A stretch of 64,000 nt of DNA from Anarhynchus alexandrinus (Eukaryota; Chordata; Aves; Charadriiformes; Charadriidae), in NCBI GenBank assembly GCA_008711295.1, contig VUYV01000055.1:1538560-1602559 (forward strand), written 5' to 3'. A program made the translations under genes and the position numbers. How positions within the stretch are numbered: position 1 is the first letter of the stretch; each line of letters starts with the position of its first letter. Of this stretch, positions 10,061 to 22,423 are shown piece after piece. The notes beneath the pieces are model-generated. The model made no database searches. It was not told where the DNA came from and worked only from the letters and a program-made list of their open reading frames with translations.

Positions 10061-12599
10061 TTTCATTTTGCAAGCATTTGTTTCCCGGAGGAGCTGAGGC
10101 CCACATTTTCAAAACCAGAGGACCTCCTTACACAGGAAATCTGAGCCACCAGATGGCTTTCACTTTCCTGCCACCCACCACCCAATATTTGGGATGGCTC
10201 CAAACTCGCTGCCAGATTCCTACTTCTCCCCTCTTGCTCTAGAAGCCTGGCTCCCAATTTTATTGCACCCGGAGACTATTTATGATCAGTTTTGTAGCAT
10301 ATATTGAGAAAGAAATGATGAGAAACTTACCGCATCGCACTAGTCTTCTGTTGGTAAAGAGAAAAATTGCCTTCTTCAGCCCGGTTTGACTTGAGGAAAG
10401 AGATGAAGTGCAGTCAGTTCAACACAAGTGGAACCGAGGACCTGTTGCAATTAACAGTAGTCCCTGCACTGGTAGCAGCGGCATCGCTTTCCATTTTGGG
10501 CAGTATCGCTGAGATCAACATAGTGATGAGGTCAGAAGGAAGCAGGCCATGACCATGTGCCTCAAGCCCCAAGAGAGCAGCCCCTAAGGACGAGAAATTA
10601 TCTGCTCTGCTGAAAGTCCTACTAGTCCACAGGGTTTCTTTTGATATTCCACCTGTCTACTGGAGTTGAAAGAGCAAAGGCACTGTCCAGGATTGGAAAG
10701 ATCTAAATGAAACCATGATAACAGGAACAAAGAGGAGAAAAAAATAAATAAGTAACTAAAATTAGGCATGCTCGGGAGAAAGGAAGCAGCAGGTGTTTGC
10801 ATACCAGCACATCTGTTCGGAAAATGCTCCTTTAAATCCAGATTAAATATACAATTTTGAAGCCTGACCTTTCTGAGTAATTAAAGATTTCTAGTGCATG
10901 TCTTTCAGAGATAAGCTAAAATAGACAAATGAAGAAAATCTTTAGTTTTAGATGAAGGTTAATACGAAATTTTTCCTTGTGTTTTCCATTTCACAACTGG
11001 ATTTCTGCACGAAGTGCCTCACTGTTCGGGACAGTTCGCAGTGGCAAACTAAAAAGCTGGAATGTGGAAGAGCAAAACCCTGCTCCTGTAAGGATATAGC
11101 TGTGGGGATCTGATGGAAATACCTGGAAGTAGAGGACTTTGCTCATTGTGGAGAGAATAGGGAAGCACAAGTTCAGTCACCCTGCTGTCACAGATTTTTT
11201 GGTTTTGGATTTTTTTTAAATGAAGAATGAAGGGGTCAACCAATGAAGAAGCACCTTGTGATGAACTGTCACATTTTTAATTATGGAACTAAAATGAAAC
11301 CATGAAACCGAGTCTTGGAAAGTTTTTAACTAGCCAGGGATGCAAATAATTGTGAGCTTTTAAAAGAGAAGAAACTGCCTAATCAGCTTGCTACTGTTTA
11401 ATCCCAAATTGGCTGAATTTTGCTTTATTCTCTGTCTTGGTGGGAACTAGCCTTATGTATCTATCAGCCCCAGTGTGTCCTCAGCTTCTTCTCTTTCTGA
11501 CTTCCCAAGAGCAAGTAAAAGCATCCTTTCACTCTGTAGTTATAAGCTGAAGCAATCACAACAACAACAACAAAACAAATAGTAATTTTAAATCTGCAAC
11601 ATGTTTTTCCAACAAATTTTGGCTTCCTGTGTTTGTGAGGATTTGGTGTGATAATGATTCTTGATAATGTGAAACCCGTCATTGGTATTAATGATTAATG
11701 TTCTTTAATTACTGAGGAAGGTGAAATTATATTAACTGGAAAGTGACTGTTGAGCTTCTAGGATTGTCATTGTATTTCCAGGGGGTTCTTGAGGTAGACT
11801 TAGATTTGTTATTATTATTATTTACAGGAACCCAGGCTAGCGCACCATATGACAGTGAGAAGTTCCCATTTCTATTATAGTTGGCAAAAGGCAGTTCTTT
11901 CTTATGATAATAATTCACATAAGTGCCCTGGCTGAAAAGTGAAATTTTTTGGCCTTTTATAAAGCTGGCAAAACATCAAGTTTTGCTACTTTTGCTTTCT
12001 GCAAGAAATTGTCCTCACAGCTCTACTCAATGATAATTTGTGGCTTCTTACCAGAAAGCTAGATCTGTGTCACTTGTATAAAGGTCAGCGAATTCCAGCT
12101 CTAAAACATCTCCAGGAATACAAGTCTGGCAGGGGAGAAGGTATTATGCCAGATCCCATTCTATTACAGTTCATTACTACAGTTTATTCAAGGACTGATG
12201 TGATGCAAACAGTAAAACTAGTTTAACTTTTCATAGGCTTGCTTTTCTTTAGTGCTCTTTACCTTGGTTTAAAGCAGTCAGTGACCCATCAATTGTAGGA
12301 CGCGCGCAACATGCCGACACACCTGATACTTTGTTGGTATACTTGATGCAGTATATAATGCTGTGTAGAGAAAAGTTTTGTAATAAATTTTGCCTGTTTG
12401 CTGCATAAGAGGAAAGCTGTCCATGCGTCCACTCTTCTAGAGATGCAGAAAGAGGAGAGGCAACGCAGAATATGTTTTTCAGATGAAATGCTGTAAAATG
12501 CTTTTAACAGCCCCTGATTCTGATTAAGTGACATATTTATTATTAGGCTTTCATTACTATTAAAGGAGCTTTTTGAAGAGGCTGTAGCTGGTTTCATGA
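10061..12599. other. Unique noncoding sequence
   Basis: No gene or transposon is visible. A short (CAA)n tract lies at about 11557-11575 and a (TTA)n tract at about 11806-11821. Minus-strand frames in this interval are short and unrecognised. Confidence 0.55.
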
Positions 12600-12830
12600 A
12601 CACATTGATTCGCTGCTACTACTGACCCTGTCTGGTAACACTTTAGTTTAAATGTCCATTACTATTTACATTAACTAATGGTTAATTACAATGGGATTCC
12701 TGGGGAAGTGCATAAGACAAGTCACACGAACACCAAATGAGTGCATTAATGATTGGTGTTATCACAGTGAATACCAAATGATTTCATAATGACTGGGGAG
12801 GTAATATATAATGGAAAGAATTGCTCCCTA
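12600..12830. promoter_or_regulatory. Homeodomain-core-rich block with 41-bp duplication
   Basis: The left half has CCATTACTATTTACATTAAC followed by TAATGGTTAATTACAATGG, an unusually dense set of TAAT/ATTA cores with imperfect dyad symmetry. The right half contains two direct copies, 12728-12756 and 12769-12796, 41 bp apart. Both read GAA(C/T)ACCAAATGA and end in a CAT(T)AATGA(T/C)TGG block. I place about 24 of 29 positions as identical by eye. Repeated site modules of this kind fit an enhancer, but no function is shown. Confidence 0.35.
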
Positions 12831-13819
12831 TTTGATATACTCACCACAGAACTAGGACTCATTCTTGGACATCATTCAGAAACTGCAACGTAGCCTGGAG
12901 GTTTTTCTTCCAGTCCTGCAAGGAGCTTGCACTGAAACTCAGTCCACACCCTTGCAGAGCAAGACATGTGTTGGAATTTATTTTTTATTGCTCATTGTTA
13001 TGAATTGCTGCTATGGCCCAAAGCATAATAGCTCATACTCAATGCTGTAGAGAATCTACGCTTCATAACTTCGTTTGGGCCACTGTATTTGAGGCAATAC
13101 TCAACCTAGAGTACAAGAGGAAATACATTTACTGGAAGGGGCTGAAAAAATGTGTTTCTGGGTCCAGGTCTCTATTAATGCCAGTTACGATAGCCTTTCT
13201 ACTCTAGTCTGGGGTGGTTTTTGTAGGACGTTCATCACCATAGCATCTGAGGACCATGGTAATAAGCTCATGGGTAACATCAGTCATGTGTTTCTTCTCT
13301 TCTTTGGGGGGCTTTGCCCTCGCCAGCCCACCATAGAATGAGCTCCAGTACTGGGAAGCAGGACAGATCTTCAGGGAATTATGTACCTGTTTTAATAAGC
13401 AATAGGGGTATATAAGATTTATTGACAGTTGATGCCCATGTAGAACCGCCCATGCAGAACTAAAGCTGATATTTTTGTTTTAAATTATGTGGAAGGTTTG
13501 TTTAGTCCTGGGAAAAAAAAGGAGTTTTCCATTTGACCTGATAAAAATAGAAGTTTAGAATACTTCTGTCTAACTATCCAAGTAAAACATGAGCTCCTAT
13601 TCCAGTATATTTGGAAGACTAAATAGAGCAGGTGAGAGACCCAATCCACAGACCTCTGCAGTCATTTAGAGTCTGTTCTTTGGATGAAGCTCTATGTGAA
13701 GGACGAAGTGCTGCACAGCATACCCAGGAATTCATTGTTTTAGGAGAAAGGCCAAGCACTAGTAGGCACTGATAAGTGAAGTGGCCTGTAGCACAGTGGT
13801 GAGTGTCCCTGGCACCGAA
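12831..13819. other. Unique noncoding sequence
   Basis: No gene, RNA or known repeat is visible. Frames of about 60 codons at 12865-13341 overlap in different phases and show no codon structure that I could credit. Confidence 0.55.
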
Positions 13820-14350
13820 CGTCTTGGCGGCAAAGACTATACATTTGCCAATTTTGAATTCAAAGAGCGGATTGACAAAATAATCTGATGGGTCTCTTCC
13901 CTCTTTAATTTCTGTGATTTAAGAGGAGGAGTCTGTGTTTAGTAACCAGTGGGCTCCATCTCCACAGGAATAAAGACATTAAATGCAATGTTTCTGATAA
14001 CTACAAATTACCCCGTGACTACTGTAGCGCCTGGGACTTTCTGGCGACCCACCGCGAGAGCTAATGAAGATGCCCTTTTATAAAGCGCAGGATTCCTGGC
14101 AGTTATTTTTAATGGGTCATGCTGTGTTAGAAAATCATGCCTGCAAGATTCCCTGGAGTGGCAGTTGGGATGATATTACTTTCAATGAATCACAGCAGCC
14201 ACCATAAGGGCAGGGCAGTATCTATGGCAGCAGCACCGAGCAATGGCGCAGCATCAAATGAACGGCTCAGCTGGTGACATCTGGCCCCTCTGATCATAAC
14301 AAATCTGTAGTGCGCAGTACTCCAAAGAGTCCATCCTTCAAGATGATATG
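13820..14350. promoter_or_regulatory. Candidate conserved noncoding block
   Basis: This transposon-free stretch of mixed composition holds several CpGs (around 13817-13830 and 14025-14060), short ATTA cores, and words such as AATGGGTCATGCTG and CAATGAATCACAGCAG. It lacks microsatellites and open coding structure. I flag it as a possible regulatory block on texture alone. Confidence 0.2.
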
Positions 14351-17142
14351 TTAAAATGAGGTGTCTTTTTCTGCTCATCTTGGGTGACTATTCAGGCAGG
14401 CACGAGAGATCCTATTAAAAAATATGGATGAAAGTTGGGCTCCTAGGTTCAGCTCTCCTCGGTAAACAATTACTTTGCACCTTATCGTCACTGAATTTGG
14501 TTATGAAAGAAAGGCGTTACCTTTGGGAGATGGTCGGAGTAGGAAGAAAGATGCTGCTGTGGACATGAAGGCCCTGAGAAACATAGGTAAGCATCAAACA
14601 GGGTTTTCGGTGACTGTCAGCTTTCTCTCTTGAGGCTGGGATTTTGCAAAGAAAAATAAGTTAACGTTGGGCATTGCTTTCAAAACACAAAATATCATTA
14701 CTAATTTCCTGCCTTACTGGTCACTTCATTGTATCAGGGAACATAACTTTTTTTCATATGTTTGCACAGTGCCTTCCGTGAGAAGGAATTTTCTTGGTGA
14801 TACTCAAGCATTGCGAAGGCAAGAGGTGGAACAGTCTGTGACAAATAATGAGAGTGAAATGCCAGCCTTTGAAAGGGCTTTGCTTTCCCTACACTGAGCG
14901 CTTTAAAAAGCCATCTGCTTACTTGAAATGGCTGCAACACATGGTGCTCTTCCCCAATCCAATATGTGCTGCAAATTGTAGGCACATGGATCCAGTCAAG
15001 GACACAGTGTCTGTCTTAACTTTGGATCTCCTTGCTGTTGTCAGTAGGAGTCTCATCCTTAAACTTAGCTCTTGTGTGTGTGTGTTAATTATTTCCTTTT
15101 CATGTCCAGCTGGCAGAGTGCTTCAGCACCTTAAGTTGCTCAATTTGATCTTTGTGCTCAGGAACAAGGTAATTAAGCAAGCTACAATTTAAGGAAACGT
15201 ATTTGCCTTGACTTGTTGCAAGTCTTCAGACAGCACTCCATCCTAAATCATTTGATAATGTAAGATACTCTGTGCAGTTCCCCACTTGACTGAGGGCTAG
15301 TTCAACAGGTCACAGAATCAGTAATTGATTCTCAGTGTGTCTCTGTTAGTTTTATTACAATAATGAGGACCATCTTTTTTCATCTCTGCTAATACGTTAC
15401 CAAAACCATCAGCTTCTCAGTTTGGTGTCAGGATGACTTTGACAGGTTGTTAGCAGCTATATGATGTACAGAACATCACAGAGATGTCTCAAACTGTGTT
15501 GCTGTGTACCTTAGAGAGCCTTAGGTGGTCATGAAATAAGTGAAAGCACTTCCAAGAAAAAGTTATACCAACAATTGAAAATATTCCTACAGTTTTGATG
15601 TCCTAATGAAGAAGTTCTTTATGCCAGTTTGGATTCTTGATCACTGAAGAATGTTATGTTTCACAGGAATGGGTGACATTGCAAGGCAGGTACACTGGAT
15701 TTACCACCGATTAAAAACTACGGGAAAAGAAGTTTCTTCATCTCCTAAGGTTCTTTTTATTTTTTTTTTTTTTTTTGATAGGGCGCACTTTATAGTTAAG
15801 ATGTGTGTGTCTTGAAAGACTTGTGAGCTTTTCAGCTTGAAAACAGAAAACAAATAATGAGATGAAAGTTAGGAAGGCAGCTCTACAGGATTGCCTCTAC
15901 TCCTTAACTTTCCAATTTGTCTGCAACACCCCCAAATTTGGGGTTTAAAAAAAAAAAAAAAAAAAAAAAGAATAAGCAAAAAAAAACCCACCTGCCTGCC
16001 AGGGTAAAACTACCCACATCAACGTTCAGTCTGGGTTTATGTGACCTGCAGCTTTCGGCTTTAGGTTGTCAAGTTATGTTGATGCTTTCAAGCTGTTTCA
16101 GGCCAAAGCTAGCATAGTGTGGACAACACAATGAAGAGAAGTCTAAACAACTGCTGGAGTAACAATGCTGAGAGGTCTGGTTTGCAAAACCAAGAAAAAG
16201 TAAGCCACTGCCATTTGAAAACAATGAAGCACAATACTTATGTCTCTATACACTAAAACAGTTTTTATGTACCTGCTACTAATGAAACGGATTCAACAAT
16301 GTAGTACTTTTATGGTCCATTTTATGACTAGGTAATTATATATTTTAGCTAGTCGAAATTAATTGCCATTTTACTGTTCTTTGGTTTAAAGGAAAAAAGG
16401 TATTTACTGGTACGGTGAGGAAGATTCTCAACAAAAATGCGAACCTTTTATCAGCACAGGGAATGATGTGGAATAAAACTTTACTCTTCCTTCCTGCGGT
16501 AAGTTTTTAGCTACTTTCTAGGGATAGTTCTCCCTCAGAGCCACTCTAGGCTTTCCTGCCACACACTATCCTTTGGAAAACAAGTGATTAGCTCAGCTGT
16601 GCTCCCCATCCCGCTCAGAGGCAGAGACCGTTAGTGAGGCTGTCGGGGTCTCACGGAGGCAGCAGTAGACAGAGTCAGATATTAACAGACAGACAGCGAG
16701 CCTCAGGTGTAGACGTGGGTCTCAAATTCAGCAACGCACTCATTGACTGTTAGAGTTGATGAGAATTACGTGCCATATAATTAAGCATGTACATATGTGT
16801 TGAACTGACAAGCTGGATCAAGTCCCAAAGCCATGAAAGGTGAAAATATTTTACTGAAATGTATTACCGAATATTTAGCCTCTACATGAAACTCTGCCAC
16901 ATGTGACCTGAGGGGAGTGAAGCACCAGTATTTTATTTATCTATCTATCAGTGGCAGGAGCCTGACAGTTGTTTGTTTTTTTTTTTTTGCCCAGGAAACT
17001 GGTCAGGTAAAAGCATACTTAAACAGTTTTACACCCAGTCTAATATTATAAAAAATAAATTGGATGAGAGGGAAATGAAAGAAGTAGAAGATTACACTTA
17101 TTATTCAGAAAGAAGCAGACGATTACTCATGTCTCTGTTAAA
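14351..17142. other. Unique noncoding sequence with homopolymers
   Basis: No gene is visible. Homopolymers are T17 at 15760-15776, A23 at 15947-15969, and a T-run near 16975-16989. The sequence before A23 does not look like a processed gene copy. A short TATC-type run lies near 16936. A 114-codon frame at 14848-15192 is unrecognised. Confidence 0.55.
15947..15969 (+). repeat. A23 homopolymer
   Basis: A run of 23 A followed by GAATAAGC and another A-run. It is one of the longest homopolymers in the window. No flanking duplication or gene-like upstream sequence was found to support a retrocopy. Confidence 0.95.
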
Positions 17143-17548
17143 GACAGGCTGAGAGAGTTGGGGTTGTTCCGCCTGGAGAAGAGAAGGCTCCAGGGAGACC
17201 TTATAGCAGCCTTCCAGTTCCTAAAGGGGGTCTACAGGAGAGACGGGGAGGGACTCTTTATCTGAGAGTGAAGTGATAGGACAAAGGGCAATGGTTTTAA
17301 ACCATAAGAAGGTAGATTTAGATTAGATATTAGGAAGAAATTCTTTACTCTGAGAGTGGTGAGACACTGGAACAGGTTGTCCAGAGAAGTTGTGTATGCC
17401 CCATCCCTGGAAGTGTTCAAGACCAGGTTGGACAGTGCTTTGAGCAACCTGGTCTAGTGGGAGGTGTCCCTGCCTATGGCAGGGGGGTTGGAACTCGATG
17501 ATCTTTAAGGTCCCTTCCAACTCTAACCATTCTATGATTCTATAATTA
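17143..17548 (+). mobile_element. CR1 LINE, 5'-truncated, plus strand
   Basis: This starts near AGGCTGAGAGAGTTGGGGTT and CCGCCTGGAGAAGAGAAGGC, passes through TAGGAAGAAATTCTTTACTC, TGGAACAGGTTGTCCAGAGA and CCATCCCTGGAAGTGTTCAA, and ends with GGTCCCTTCCAACTC and ATTCTATGATTCTAT (17529-17543). The order of these words and the octamer-type tail are diagnostic of a CR1 3' end on the plus strand. It includes the remnant of the last part of the coding region plus the 3' untranslated region, about 400 bp. The GGTGTCCCTGCCTATGGCAG block is shared with the copy at 63800, so the two belong to the same subfamily. Confidence 0.97.
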
Positions 17549-19619
17549 TCTGCTGCCAGTGGAGATTCAAATGGAAGGAAAGAGAGAATCACATTGGGTA
17601 TTTCCAGATCACAGGCAGCTAAAGAGGAAAAAAAATTATATCTCCTGGGCCGTTTTCCTGCCACTGAGAGATTGTTCCCCCAAAATGACTCTTTTACATT
17701 GTTTTGCTACCTATATGTACCATGTAGATGGCTTTCACTGCTTTTCTTGAGAGACTAAGTTGCAACATAACTCTTTTTTTTTTTTTTTTTCACCCAAGTA
17801 TAAACATCATTAGTTTTCTAAACATTATGGAAGCATTGAAAGCTAGCGAGAAGCTATATGAAGATTACAAAGGAGAAAGAAAGCCCACCTGCGGCGTCAG
17901 GAAGGAGCCACATGCACTCCACACCCACGCTCGCTGCAACAACTTGGCTGCTGGCGGTGCAGCACCACATTGTCATTGCTCTTGTAAGTACAGCCCCATT
18001 GCACGATGCTTTGCTCTCCGCGATACTGTCTTACATGAAAAGACTCAGTAAGAGCAACACAGCTTTCTGAATACCTCCCAATTTACTTCAAATAATTTAT
18101 CTTAAATCTGACATGGTTTTAAAGTTTTTCTCCTTGTCCATTTCTCTGAAATCTGAAGGTAAGCTTTGGTAGCGAACATATAATTTCCTTATCTTTCTTA
18201 TCCACCTCCCTGTTACTTTGTTGATGGTAGTAACATTGAATTTCTATACACTTTTTCCTTATTAAAGAGTAAAAACAATGCTATGTCTACCTTCAACATT
18301 ATGCATACAGGATTGGAAGTACAGTATTTAAATGATCACGATACTTCTGATTTGCAGCTGCATGCAGAGGGGAAAAAAAAAGAGACTATTTTAAGCTACT
18401 GAAGCAGTCACTCTTGGTGTTTCAGCTCACCATTATTCTCTCTCCCTCAGCAAAGTCTAGTCAGCCACCATCCCAAGAAAGGCAGTGCCAGCTTCAGGAA
18501 GAGCTATTCTCTGTTAAGTCTTCAGATCTTAAAGGGCGGTGGAAAACTTCACATTCTCCCAGCAGGAGAGCAGGGACTCAGTGTAGGTGTAAATCTCTGG
18601 CAGCTGATTGTTGGAGCCCACAAGCTGTACCTTGTAAATAATTCACTGAGGCACAGAAAAATCTGCATATGAGGATGAAATGTCATTTATAACTCATAGG
18701 ATATTGGCTTGGCTGAGAACAAGTTTCCAGCCCCTTCAACTCATTAAGTACCACTAAGGAAGAAGGAGTATAGATGATGTAAAATAAACTCTGCTTTTGG
18801 CTTGTAACTAACGGAGAATAGTTAACAATAACCAAGACGAAAATTAAATTCTCTGGGAGACAAGGAAGGGGACCTGGTGTTTCTCAAATCAGTCAGCTCA
18901 GTATAAATTTTACAGCTTCTTTATTATTAACTCTGTCAGAACCTCATCCTTCACATTATTAGTAGGGTTGGGCTTATAAGGAGGCATTTGGCTCGAGGTG
19001 AGGTGCTGGAAGGTGCTGGAAGTGTTTCCCTTCATGCATTTTTGTGACTTGGAATGGTTTGCTGAGAGAAAAGATAATGTACTCAAACAGAGCACCCCTC
19101 ACTGAAATTCAGTACTATCAGAGACAAGATATTTTCATAACTAATCTAATCTCTTGCTTTATTACATTATTATCATCCTAAACCCCTGTCTGTAATATTC
19201 TGTTTTTCAGATGGTTATAATTTTGCCATACTTAAGTTATTTACTTACAATGTTTCACACCACCCCATGCTGAATGCTGTTGGAAAAATGTTCACCAAAA
19301 TCTTCAGGTGAATCAGTGGGTTTATGAAACAGAAGTAGGGAAAATGTATGTGCTGTCTGTGTTAAAAAGTCTGGGGAAACTGAAAGGGAAGATGAGCGGA
19401 CGGTTGGGAAGGATGCAGGAAAGGAAACCGAGACTGAGAATTGAAGTAGGGTGCAGACCTGGTATTACTCGTGACCTGATATCTAAATTAAGAATGATTG
19501 TTATCAGAGTGTTTGTTCCAAGTGGAATAGTGCCTTCAAAATGCAGGGTATTCATCTCTTTTACTTGCGTGCACTACACTATCCGAGTTCTGTTTGTACA
19601 TTGAATGTGGTGGGTTTTA
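17549..19619. other. Unique noncoding sequence
   Basis: No gene is visible. T17 lies at 17774-17790 and an 11-bp tandem repeat (AGGTGCTGGA, two copies) lies at about 19001-19021. A 107-codon frame at 17728-18051 overlaps the T-run and is not credible as coding. Confidence 0.55.
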
Positions 19620-20110
19620 ATTCCTGCTTTTCCACTAATTGCCCTTTGTCCTCATGCCATCTTCATTGAAAATGGAGGCAAAGGTATTAATTTAGTTTTG
19701 GACCATTCGTAGGTTATCTTTAATCTCTGCTACATTCTCCCTCTATAGCAGCTCCATTTCTTCATTCAGTGTTCTCTTTTTATTTAGACAGCTGATGAAA
19801 TGGCTGCTATTTGTTTTAATCTCCTTTGCAAGGTTTTACTCAGTTTAATTTTCCAGAAAACTTTCATTCTGGGGGGATTCTTACTTTTTCCCTGGATTTC
19901 CTGCCTGAGGAAATAGCTTTTTTTTTTTACTGTTCAGACCCTTTTCTTGTTCTTTGATTCCTGGCTTCATTCTAAATAGCATAGTTTGAGGTGGTTGCTC
20001 ATTCAGTTAGGTCTAGAGCCTTTCCTTGCAATCTCTTTCTTTCGCTTTGCAGTCTGCGTTCTCTGCTATTCAGGTGACTTCCTTAAGTAGCTTCATTAAT
20101 CTCTGAGCAC
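19620..20110 (-). mobile_element. Probable ancient CR1/L2-type LINE fragment, minus strand
   Basis: The plus strand reads CATCTTCATTGAAAATGGAG, then GCAAAGGTATTAATTTAGTT, later CTATTTGTTTTAATCTCCTT and TGCAAGGTTTTACTCAG, and a T-run followed by GTTCAGACCC. The order and spacing recall the reverse complement of the linker between the endonuclease and reverse-transcriptase regions of old amniote CR1/L2-like LINEs. The copy is too decayed for a stable reading frame. The family assignment is from memory of repeat texture, not alignment, and the edges are approximate. Confidence 0.4.
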
Positions 20111-21539
20111 TCGCATTTTCCTACTGAAGATATCTGACAGATAACTCACTTCGAGTGCCTTTCCTAATGAAAACATCTGTGATCTGACAATGCTCTTGGT
20201 GCTGAAGATAGGCAGTAGATTCTTCACTTCCCTTTCCAGCCCCCAACCTACCCTGTGCTCCCTGGCATGCAGTTTACTCTTCCAGTTTCTAGATCACCCC
20301 TGGAGAGAGGCTTCTTGATTACCCTTCGCAGACAGGCAGACCTGCTTCTTCGTGCGAACCTCAGCTCTCTCCCTTCTTCCTGAGTGAAATTCTTCTTTCT
20401 TAACTTCTTCCCACTGCTTACTGCATGTCATTCTTGCTCCTTTTTCTGCTCTGGTTCCCGGCTCTCTTATTTTACAGTACAAAATTTTGTGCTTTCTTCC
20501 TTGGTGCCTCATCTTTTTTGCCTGTTTGGTAACTTGCCTTTTATGAATACTCTCAGGCAAAACTTCTTGCATCAATAGCTCCTTGTGGTCCTCAAATGGT
20601 CAATGTACACATACAACATGCTGGTTCTGCACCCAGCTCTTTTCACTCTCCCCCCTGCGTTGCCCAAGTCATTGTTAGAGTTCAGCTTCTCCTTTTAGAG
20701 AAGCAAGAGATAACCCAACCTGTTCCAACGACTGTCTCCCGTATGAAATTCCTTCTTTTGTTCTCCCTAGTTCCCCAACCAAATGGCTGCCTCATTTAAA
20801 ACCTTGGGTTTTGGGGAGCCCGGATGGATTGTTGCCCATGTGTCATGGGAAGGGAGGTGTCTGTTAACAGGCAAAATGTTAACTCCAACAGCTCTCTCTG
20901 GTTATGAGTTGTTAGAGTAGCTGTCCACCAGCATCAACAAAGTGAGATGTCCAGCTCTTACTGACACCACCTGTGAAAAGGAAACAAAAGTGGCAGAAGG
21001 CAGGATCAGGATCACTTCCACACAAACAGCCACAGCTGTTTATTGTTTCCAGTCCTTTTACGATTTAAGATCCCTAACAGGGAGGAGACATACTGTATTG
21101 CACTGAAAGATTAGACAGGTTGGACCCTGATTTAGAGGGTGGGAAGTACGTGACAGGTGAGTAAACAAACAAATGGGCCAAGGTAAGAGAGGAAGGAATC
21201 TGGATGGCAACCCCACTGGCACCAGGAGTCACAGGTAGGTGCTGTCTGATAGCAAAGGCAGACAACAGCAATTTGTAGGTGTGGTAACAAAAGGAGAGAG
21301 AATTAAAAAAACCCTCCAAACCCCACAGGTCTTTAATGGCAACAGAGAAAGAAGTAAGTAAGTAAATAAATAAATAAATAAAAACCGCCTTCCCCCAGTC
21401 CCATATCAAAAAGCAGTACCAAGAAAAAAACCCCCTCAGATTAAGTCTTATTAGAAGAGCAAGAAGAGGAATGGTTTAGCAATAGCCAAGGGGGTTCAAG
21501 AGAAGAAGAAAAGCATATGAAATATATTAAGAGAAAAAA
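20111..21539. other. Noncoding sequence, pyrimidine-rich on left, purine-rich on right
   Basis: No gene is visible. About 20290-20790 is C/T-rich on the plus strand, giving Lys/Glu-rich but unsupported minus-strand frames. About 21350-21540 is A-rich with a tetranucleotide repeat, listed separately. Parts of this stretch could be further LINE debris given both neighbours, but I could not recognise it. Confidence 0.5.
21352..21384 (+). repeat. (TAAG/TAAA)n microsatellite
   Basis: About eight tetranucleotide units: AGTA-type units first, then AAAT-type units, ending in an A-run. The change of unit within one tract suggests a substitution spreading in a growing microsatellite. Confidence 0.9.
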
Positions 21540-22270
21540 AAAGTACTGGAGAAAAGTAGACTCATTAATAAATGAGGAGGAAGATTAAATCAATGACGGT
21601 TCTAAAATGGGTAAACTACTGAAATGCTTTATAAAAATCTGTTAAAAAAGAAAAATAAGGGAAGGAGAAATGGATAATTAAGAAGCAATGACGACTTTGT
21701 CAAAGCTATTGATGAAAAGCAGGTAAGAGAATACTTAAAACATCTGAATATATATACAGATCAGCAGGTGTGCATGCATTTCAGAGTGTTAAGGGAATTA
21801 GCTAATGAACTTACAGAAACACTGGCAATTACTTACAGAAAGTTACACAGTGTGATGGGAAAGTATCAGAGGGCTGGGGGATAAAAAGCAAATGAAATAC
21901 CGAACTTCTAAAAGGTAGAAAGCAAAAAAAAATAAAAAATAAAACAATCCAGGCACTAACCATTCAGTGGTCCAACTTGTATCCCTGATAAAGCAATGGC
22001 ACATATATTAAGATAGAAATTGAACCATAAGCACAATTAACAGCAAGGGTTTCTACAGAATAAATCATGACAGACAAACCTTATTGCTTTTTCAGATCAA
22101 GTTACAAGAGTGGGCAAAAGAAGAAAAGGGAAGGTAATGCATCTGGACTCTCCAGAAGCATGTAGTACAGGCCCTCATCAGATCTTACTTGAAGTATGAA
22201 TTAACATTGATACGAATGTCAGCATTGTCATGTAAACCAAGAGTGAAATGAAGGACCATAAAATAAGGAA
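21540..22270 (+). pseudogene. CR1-superfamily LINE reverse-transcriptase relic
   Basis: Three in-order peptide blocks are readable on the plus strand. VLRELANELTETLAI is at 21786-21830, matching the LxELAxxIxxPLxI block before the RT core. QQGFLQNKS*QTNLIAF is at 22041-22091, matching the QHGFxxxxSCxTNLxxF block, with a stop where Cys is expected. LDSPEACSTGPH is at 22143-22178, matching the LDFSKAFDTVPH block that contains catalytic-site residues of LINE RTs. The three lie in the order and approximate spacing expected of ORF2. Stops, frame shifts and loss of key residues show it is dead. It lies just upstream of a CR1 tail at 22281 and of further ORF2-derived sequence at 22890. Outer edges are approximate. 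Confidence 0.8.
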
Positions 22271-22280
22271 AATGATAAAT

Positions 22281-22423
22281 TGAGGTGTTGGGATATTGGG
22301 GGCTTCCTCCAGGGGTGCTTCACAGGGATCACATAGTTTAGAAGTGGGCCTGGAGAATTAGATAATGGTTGGACTTAATGATCTTAAAGGTCTTTTCCAG
22401 CCATAATTATTCTATGATTCTAT
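22281..22423 (+). mobile_element. CR1 LINE 3' tip, plus strand
   Basis: GAGAATTAGATAATGGTTGG, ACTTAATGATCTTAAAGGTC, TTTTCCAGCC and the tail ATTCTATGATTCTATG identify a CR1 3' end. Only the right part (about 22340-22423) is secure; the left edge is approximate. It sits between two segments of an older LINE relic, so it is either a nested younger insertion or the tail of a rearranged copy. Its better preserved tail favours nesting. Confidence 0.85.

Noticed and set aside
15947..15969. Poly-A tail of a processed pseudogene
   Set aside because: No gene-like sequence upstream and no flanking duplication.
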